A DNA stretch of 64,000 nt from Emergencia sp. (lineage in GTDB: Bacteria > Bacillota > Clostridia > Peptostreptococcales > Anaerovoracaceae). Positions 59,217-64,000 of this stretch are shown piece after piece. Below the pieces are notes generated by a model that had not been told where the DNA came from, did no database searches, and was given only the letters and a program-made list of their open reading frames with translations. The first letter of the stretch is position 1. Each line of letters starts with the position of its first letter. The stretch covers positions 1 through 64,000 of the forward strand of contig JALEOD010000053.1 of the NCBI GenBank assembly GCA_022767345.1. The letters are read 5' to 3'. The translations under genes were made by a program, and so were the position numbers.

Positions 59217-61742
59217 ATGAAATGCAAGGAGATTATGTTGAGTAATTTGAAGCCGCTGATTATTGTACTTTCAAGAAATTATTCCACAGGCCTTGGGGTC
59301 ATCAGATCCCTGGGGGCTGCAGGCTATGATGTGGATTTAATTGCAAGTGTGAAGAAAAAGGGCAGTTCTGTGATTGCCTCTTCCAGTAAGTATGTGAGAA
59401 ATTCCAAAGAGGTTTTGACTCGCAATATACAAGGAGATGCAGGAAATGAGCTGATTGAAGTACTGATGGAGTATGTCGGAACATATCCGGGAAATATGGT
59501 TCTTTTTCCAACGGACGATTTTACTGCATCGGTAGTGGATTCCAATCGAGCGGTACTTGGAGAACATTTTCTGATGCCCCATGTCACTGAGAAATCCAAC
59601 TTTTCCATAGTGGATTTGATGAACAAGACTTTACAGGGAGAAATGGCGAAAGCAGCAGGACTTCTAACGCCTCTGGAATGGATTGTTTCCCTGAAAGAAG
59701 AAATTCAGATTCCCGAAACTGTGGAATATCCCTGCTTTGTGAAACCCATAGAAAGTATTTCGGGGCATAAAACAGAGATGGCGGTTTGTGCAGACCAATC
59801 CCAGCTTAAAGAACAGCTCTTTAGAATGAAGAAATTTTACAGTAATAGATCTGTAATGATTCAGGAGTATTTACACATTGACAGGGAATATGATTTATCC
59901 GGCATCTGTCTGGATGAGGAAGTGATCATTCCCGGGGTAATTGAGAAAACCGGAATTGCAAGGCATGAACTTGGCGTTACCATGTCCGGCAGAATGTTAT
60001 CGCCGGAGGTAGTGGGCGATACCTTGCTTTGCGTAAAAACACTTCTGAAACAATTTCATTATGTGGGTATGTTTGATATGGAACTGCATAAATGCGGAGA
60101 TAAACTTTATTTCAATGAAGTAAATTTCCGCAGCGGAGGACCTAATTTTGCCTATTTCTTAAATGGAGTGAATCTGCCGGATATCCTGGTAAAAGGACTC
60201 ACAGGAGAGGATTATAGCAGGAAAGCTGCAGAGATTACTTCCTTTGGAAAAACCTTTGTATATGAGAAGGTTGCCTGGGAAGATTACATTTATGGTTATA
60301 TGACCAGGTCAGAGCTGAGCAGATGTATCGGCAGCGCCGATTTCACATTACTTGTCAATCGAGATGATCCTGCGCCAGGAAAACACTTTGAAAAAAGAAT
60401 CAGGCTGAGCGCATTAAAGCATCGCTTAAAAGACCATGGCGTTAAAAAGGACAGGCAGAGGACCGGTTTTGCTGGAAACGCGGAAACCAATCCGGAAACC
60501 ACACCTCGGGCTGTTATCGTCGGAAGGAATTACGGCAACATTCTGACCATGACCAGAGATCTGGCTATGGGCGGATATCAAGTGGATGTGTTGCGCCTGT
60601 ATAAGAAAAAAACATCAGCGTTTGACATTTTGGGTAGGATGAAACCGGACGCTTACAGCAAATATGTGCACCATTTTCGACAGTGTATTGTCGGAGAGAA
60701 CGATGGCAGAGTTGCAGAAATGCTGCTGGGGATGGCGGAATTCGGTGACAGACCTGTTCTGGTGCCTGTAGATGATTATTCCGCACAGATTGTAGATGAG
60801 TATCTGGATGCACTTGCCGAGGTATATCTGACTCCGGGTATTTCAGGTAAAGCAGGAGAAATCAGTCGTCTGATGGATAAGAATGTGCAGAAAAAGCTGG
60901 CAAAGGAATTCTCCCTGCCGGTTTTAGACAGCGTGTTAATAAAGTCTGCGAATGGAAAGTTTACACTGCCCGATGATATTGTATATCCATGTTTTATCAA
61001 ACCCAATGTCAGTGCTAAGGGAAGAAAATCCAGGATGATGAAGTGCGACAGCAGAGAAATGCTTAGTCGTGTTCTGAAGGATTTAGGAAAAACAGGTGAT
61101 TTTGAAATCCTGGTCGAAACCTATGCTGATATCAAAGCAGAATATTCTCTTTTAGGAGTCAGCACGCCGGAGGGTGCAATCCTGCCGGGCTGTTTTAAGG
61201 CTGTACATGGTGGACACAGGGAAAGAAAAGGGGTTGCCCTTACAGGAGAGACCCTTTACCCATCTAAACTGAAACCACTGATCGAGCAGTGCAGTGCATT
61301 TACCGCATCCTTGGAATATACGGGCCTTGTGGATATCGATCTGATAGAAACCAGAGACGGAAGTCTTTATTTCGTAGAGATTAACTTTCGAGCCGGAGCT
61401 TCCATGCACGCCTTTACGAGATCGGGCATCAATATGGCAGCCATGTATGCAGACTATATGACGAAGAAAAAGCCTGTAACCTGTTCCTTCTCTATGATAG
61501 AAACGGGGAAGCAGTTTATTAGTGAAAAAATTCTGTTAGAGGAATATGTTAGAAGTGATATCAGCAGGAAAAAGGCCAAAAAACTGATCGATAGCGCAGA
61601 TATACACTTTATCAAAGATGATGCGGATCCGAAACCGTATCGGCATTTTCAGAGATACTACAGACTGGGCATGCTGCTTCGGATACTTTACAGAATGAGA
61701 GATTGTCAGAAAACAAATAGCAGGAGGAAAAAACATGTTTAA
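59217..61742 (+). CDS. Tandem-duplicated ATP-grasp ligase
   Basis: An 841-residue protein made of two homologous modules (about 11-405 and 430-830). Each has a Rossmann-like pre-ATP-grasp part (LIIVLSRNYSTGLGVIRSLGAAGYDVDLI; AVIVGRNYGNILTMTRDLAMGGYQVDVL), an ATP-grasp core (YPCFVKPIES / YPCFIKPNVSAKG) and metal-ligand ends (FNEVNFRSGG / FVEINFRAGAS). Both keep plausible catalytic residues, so two sequential ligations are possible. Such carboxylate-amine ligases build peptides or modify glycans. The start is uncertain: ATG 59217 versus ATG 59235 beside AAGGAG. Substrates are unknown. Confidence 0.8.
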   Translation: MKCKEIMLSNLKPLIIVLSRNYSTGLGVIRSLGAAGYDVDLIASVKKKGSSVIASSSKYVRNSKEVLTRNIQGDAGNELIEVLMEYVGTYPGNMVLFPTDDFTASVVDSNRAVLGEHFLMPHVTEKSNFSIVDLMNKTLQGEMAKAAGLLTPLEWIVSLKEEIQIPETVEYPCFVKPIESISGHKTEMAVCADQSQLKEQLFRMKKFYSNRSVMIQEYLHIDREYDLSGICLDEEVIIPGVIEKTGIARHELGVTMSGRMLSPEVVGDTLLCVKTLLKQFHYVGMFDMELHKCGDKLYFNEVNFRSGGPNFAYFLNGVNLPDILVKGLTGEDYSRKAAEITSFGKTFVYEKVAWEDYIYGYMTRSELSRCIGSADFTLLVNRDDPAPGKHFEKRIRLSALKHRLKDHGVKKDRQRTGFAGNAETNPETTPRAVIVGRNYGNILTMTRDLAMGGYQVDVLRLYKKKTSAFDILGRMKPDAYSKYVHHFRQCIVGENDGRVAEMLLGMAEFGDRPVLVPVDDYSAQIVDEYLDALAEVYLTPGISGKAGEISRLMDKNVQKKLAKEFSLPVLDSVLIKSANGKFTLPDDIVYPCFIKPNVSAKGRKSRMMKCDSREMLSRVLKDLGKTGDFEILVETYADIKAEYSLLGVSTPEGAILPGCFKAVHGGHRERKGVALTGETLYPSKLKPLIEQCSAFTASLEYTGLVDIDLIETRDGSLYFVEINFRAGASMHAFTRSGINMAAMYADYMTKKKPVTCSFSMIETGKQFISEKILLEEYVRSDISRKKAKKLIDSADIHFIKDDADPKPYRHFQRYYRLGMLLRILYRMRDCQKTNSRRKKHV

Positions 61743-63189
61743 TTTTTTTAGAAAAAAGAAAACCACAGCAGAGAATATAGATATTCCACAGAAATCCCAG
61801 GAACAGAAGAACCTGGACAAGCTTAAGAAGAAAGAGGGCTATATTACATCTGTTATGTCAAAAACAGGATGGAGCCGTGAAGAAACTGTGGAAAAGATGG
61901 AAGAAGCTAAAAATAAATGGAACATTACTTATTATGATTTTGATAAGAACGGATTTTTCTCTGTTCCGGCAGAGGAACAGGAAGCACAGGCTGCTATAAT
62001 AGCAGAAAAAAGGGCCTTAAGAAAGAAGCGGAAGGAAGAAAATATTCTGGCGGTTATGAAAAAATCCGGCTGGAGCCGTGAGGAAACTATGGCAAGGATA
62101 GAAGAGGCAAAGGAAAGGCTTGGCATCACTTATCGGGATTATAACCATTATGATTTTCATAAAATTCCGCTGAAGGATCAGAAACGTGCATATGAGGATG
62201 TTGTGAAGAAGGCGGTCAACAAAAAAAGAAAAGCGCAGAAGAATGAAAAACTGCTGCACAAGGTGATGGAAGAAACTGGTTGGACCGAAAAAGAAGCAAA
62301 ACAGATTATGAAGGCTTCTAAAGAAAATTGCGGAGCTGAATATAAGGACTATGTTGCTTACCGGTTCTGGGAAGTTGACGAAGAAACACAGAAAACTTAT
62401 TTCACAAAGGGTGACGCAAACGCCCTCAGAAAAAAATATAATACGAATAAGGAAAAAGTTGCCTGCTTCAGAAATAAAAATGAGTTTAATGAAGTATTCC
62501 GTGAATGCCTGGGAAGAGTATGGTCCTACAATCAGGATGTATCCCTGGAGGATTTCAAAGCAACTTTCAAAAATGAGAAAAAGGTTATTTATAAACCTCT
62601 GTCAGCAAGCTGCGGATCCGGGGTACAGGTCTTTGACCTTTCCGAAGACAGCATAGAAACAAGCTATGAGCAGATAAAAGAACTTCCTGCAGGGATTGTT
62701 GAAGGATATCTGGTGCAGCATCCGGAAATGAGCAAATTTTCCAAACGAGCAGTGAATACACTTCGCGTGGTATCCGTTTTTGCAGAAGATAAGGTGAATA
62801 TCCTTTATGCGGCTTTCAGAATGGCGGGGGGAGACGCAGTCGTAGACAACTTCCATCACGGAGGTGTTCTGGCTCTGATTGATTTGGAAAGCGGCAAAGT
62901 TATGACAGATGCCATTGATCTGTCTGGAAATATCTATCAAACCCATCCTGCTACCGGAGAAAAGATTAAGGGGTTTCAGGTGCCTTACTGGGATGAGGTA
63001 AAGGCATTAATCGATAAGGCCGGCAGAATTGTGGATGGCGTCGGTTATGTCGGCTGGGATGTCGCTGTTACAGAAAACGGACCGGTGCTGATAGAAGGCA
63101 ATACCTCTCCTGCACCGAATGTTCTACAGCTGCCATTCTATCTGCAGGAGCGTAAGGGCATGCATCATGTGGTAGCGCCGTATCTGTAA
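61735..63189 (+). CDS. Sugar-transfer-type ATP-grasp protein with TGW repeats
   Basis: A 484-residue protein. A basic start (MFNFFRKKKT) is followed by three repeats of about 60 residues (about 37-90, 104-158, 168-222), each with VM-x2-(T/S)GW(S/T)-(R/E)-(E/K)E-x(n)-A(K/S)-x3-(I/A)-x-Y-x-D(Y/F). The C-terminal 260 residues are an ATP-grasp domain (VIYKPLSASCGSGVQVFD; NTLRVVSVF; NFHHGGVLALID; VGWDVAVTENGPVLIEGNTSP). The end motif resembles ATP-grasp proteins found near glycan-transfer genes. Overlaps the upstream ligase by 8 nt; AGGAGG site. Repeat function unknown. Confidence 0.78.
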   Translation: MFNFFRKKKTTAENIDIPQKSQEQKNLDKLKKKEGYITSVMSKTGWSREETVEKMEEAKNKWNITYYDFDKNGFFSVPAEEQEAQAAIIAEKRALRKKRKEENILAVMKKSGWSREETMARIEEAKERLGITYRDYNHYDFHKIPLKDQKRAYEDVVKKAVNKKRKAQKNEKLLHKVMEETGWTEKEAKQIMKASKENCGAEYKDYVAYRFWEVDEETQKTYFTKGDANALRKKYNTNKEKVACFRNKNEFNEVFRECLGRVWSYNQDVSLEDFKATFKNEKKVIYKPLSASCGSGVQVFDLSEDSIETSYEQIKELPAGIVEGYLVQHPEMSKFSKRAVNTLRVVSVFAEDKVNILYAAFRMAGGDAVVDNFHHGGVLALIDLESGKVMTDAIDLSGNIYQTHPATGEKIKGFQVPYWDEVKALIDKAGRIVDGVGYVGWDVAVTENGPVLIEGNTSPAPNVLQLPFYLQERKGMHHVVAPYL

Positions 63190-63207
63190 AAAAGGAGCTT
63201 TTTTACA
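63185..63207 (+). promoter_or_regulatory. Intercistronic hairpin between ATP-grasp genes
   Basis: TGTAAAAAAG-GAG-CTTTTTTACA is a perfect 10-bp inverted repeat overlapping the stop codon region of the first gene. Its AT-rich stem suggests mRNA processing or weak attenuation, not full termination. Confidence 0.5.
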
Positions 63208-63225
63208 GGAGAAAGAGCAAATTTT

Positions 63226-64000
63226 ATGTTTAATATTTTGAAAAGAAAAAATAAGTTTTTTATGCCTGCAAAAAAAGAGGCAGATGCGCAAAAAGAAGCA
63301 GAGAAAAAAGCGATCAGAAAAAGAAAAACCGAAGAAACAATTTCTGCAGTCATGGAAAAGACTGGATGGAGCAGAGAGTATGCCTTGGCACAGATGAAGG
63401 ATGCCAAAGCAAGATTAGGAATTACCTATAAAAATTATAATCGGTATGATTTTTACAAAATTCCCGTCGAAGAGCAGGAAATGGAATATCAATTTGTTCT
63501 TGAAAAGATAGAACGAAGAAAACAGAGAACAATAGAAAACGAGGAACTGATTCGGACGGTCATGGAAAAAACCGGCTGGGAGTACGAATCCGCAAAGGAA
63601 AATATGGAAGCTGCAAAAACTTCGTGTGGAGCGGAATATAAGGATTATGTCAATTATAAATTTTGGGAACTGGATGAAGAAACCTGGAAAACCTTCCTTA
63701 CAAAGGGATGCAGGGATACTCTTCGGAAAAAGTACAATACCAGTCAGGGAAACATACGCTGCTTTATGAATAAGTGCCGCTTTAATGAGATCTTTGGTGA
63801 ATATCTGGGCAGAGCATGGGTTTATAATAGAGAACTCTCCCTGAAACAGTTTATGGATCAGTTCCAGAATGAAAAAAAGCTTATCTACAAGCCCTTGTCA
63901 GCAAGATGCGGAGAAGGAATACAGGTATTTGAGCTGAATGCAGATAATCTGGAAACCGTTTACTCAAAAATTTGGGAGCTGCCTCCAGGGATTGTAGAAG
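63226..64000 (+). CDS. Second sugar-transfer-type ATP-grasp protein with TGW repeats (partial)
   Basis: A paralogue of the preceding protein, cut by the window edge after about 258 codons. Start MFNILKRKNK, then two TGW repeats (ISAVMEKTGWSREYALAQMKDAK...ITYKNYNRYDF; IRTVMEKTGWEYESAKENMEAAK...AEYKDYVNYKF), then the opening of the ATP-grasp domain (LIYKPLSARCGEGIQVFELN). It has one fewer repeat than its neighbour. Gene duplication within the operon is evident; the metal-binding end lies outside. Confidence 0.78.
   Translation, partial: MFNILKRKNKFFMPAKKEADAQKEAEKKAIRKRKTEETISAVMEKTGWSREYALAQMKDAKARLGITYKNYNRYDFYKIPVEEQEMEYQFVLEKIERRKQRTIENEELIRTVMEKTGWEYESAKENMEAAKTSCGAEYKDYVNYKFWELDEETWKTFLTKGCRDTLRKKYNTSQGNIRCFMNKCRFNEIFGEYLGRAWVYNRELSLKQFMDQFQNEKKLIYKPLSARCGEGIQVFELNADNLETVYSKIWELPPGIVE

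Noticed and set aside
1..64000. CRISPR arrays, IS elements, prophage or rRNA
   Set aside because: I found no regularly spaced near-identical repeats with unique spacers, no transposase or integrase, and no rRNA-like sequence.

Overview
The window reads as a low-to-mid GC, anaerobic, spore-former-type Firmicute (class Clostridia). Evidence: AGGAGG-type ribosome sites, TTGACA/TATAAT promoters, a sortase-type surface protein, a GH25 lysozyme and an SH3/glucosaminidase autolysin, CarD, LexA, and above all a complete pyrrolysine (Pyl) system with Pyl-dependent methylamine methyltransferases. A gut-type Eubacteriales relative (Anaerovoracaceae-like) is my best guess, but the sequence alone does not fix the genus.

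Layout. 1-7.6 kb: a c-di-GMP-I-like riboswitch ahead of an InlB-repeat wall-anchored protein, a CarD regulator, and an XRE-cupin regulator followed by potA-potB-potCD with permease and binding protein fused. 8-16.3 kb: an acyltransferase-like protein plus acyl-CoA ligase, a GH25 lysozyme (minus strand), a DUF5685-like/DnaJ pair, a heptad-repeat coiled coil and a PLP desulfhydrase-type enzyme. 16.5-16.9 kb: a decayed argH. 17-21.2 kb (minus): CorA-like transporter, alanine racemase, a MtxA-type methyltransferase and an ornithine-racemase-like enzyme. 21.5-27 kb (plus): a non-Pyl MttB paralogue, an NhaC antiporter and a polar amino acid ABC transporter.

27.4-43.1 kb is the metabolic core: a PocR/AraC regulator (minus), then mttC, mttB (in-frame UAG), mtbB (in-frame UAG), a second corrinoid protein, a MtbA-type methyltransferase with a thioredoxin-like tail, a MetH-activation-like protein, a ferredoxin/ASKHA corrinoid reactivase, pylB-pylC-pylSc-pylD, tRNA-Pyl, a CobW-type GTPase and pylSn. 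Together these would take methyl groups from trimethylamine and dimethylamine onto corrinoid proteins and on to a C1 acceptor, keep the corrinoid reduced, and make and charge pyrrolysine for the two UAG codons. No monomethylamine methyltransferase is present here.

43.2-50.8 kb: PadR regulator, LysO-like exporter, MoxR/VWA pair, an MFS remnant, lexA, an AEC transporter. 49.4-54.5 kb: a sigma-54 activator divergent from a sigma-54-promoted MBL hydrolase/YfcC transporter/M20 peptidase operon. 54.5-55.9 kb: infC-rpmI-rplT with leader. 56-64 kb: the SH3/glucosaminidase autolysin, then a run of ATP-grasp enzymes (one a tandem duplicate, two with an unfamiliar N-terminal 'TGW' repeat) that leaves the window.

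The least explained items are the ATP-grasp/TGW-repeat cluster, the two AAGGA-loop hairpins after mtbB, the MtbA-thioredoxin fusion, the structured RNA between pylT and the CobW gene, and the non-Pyl MttB locus with two amino acid racemases. All functional assignments come from reading motifs by eye; no database search was run.
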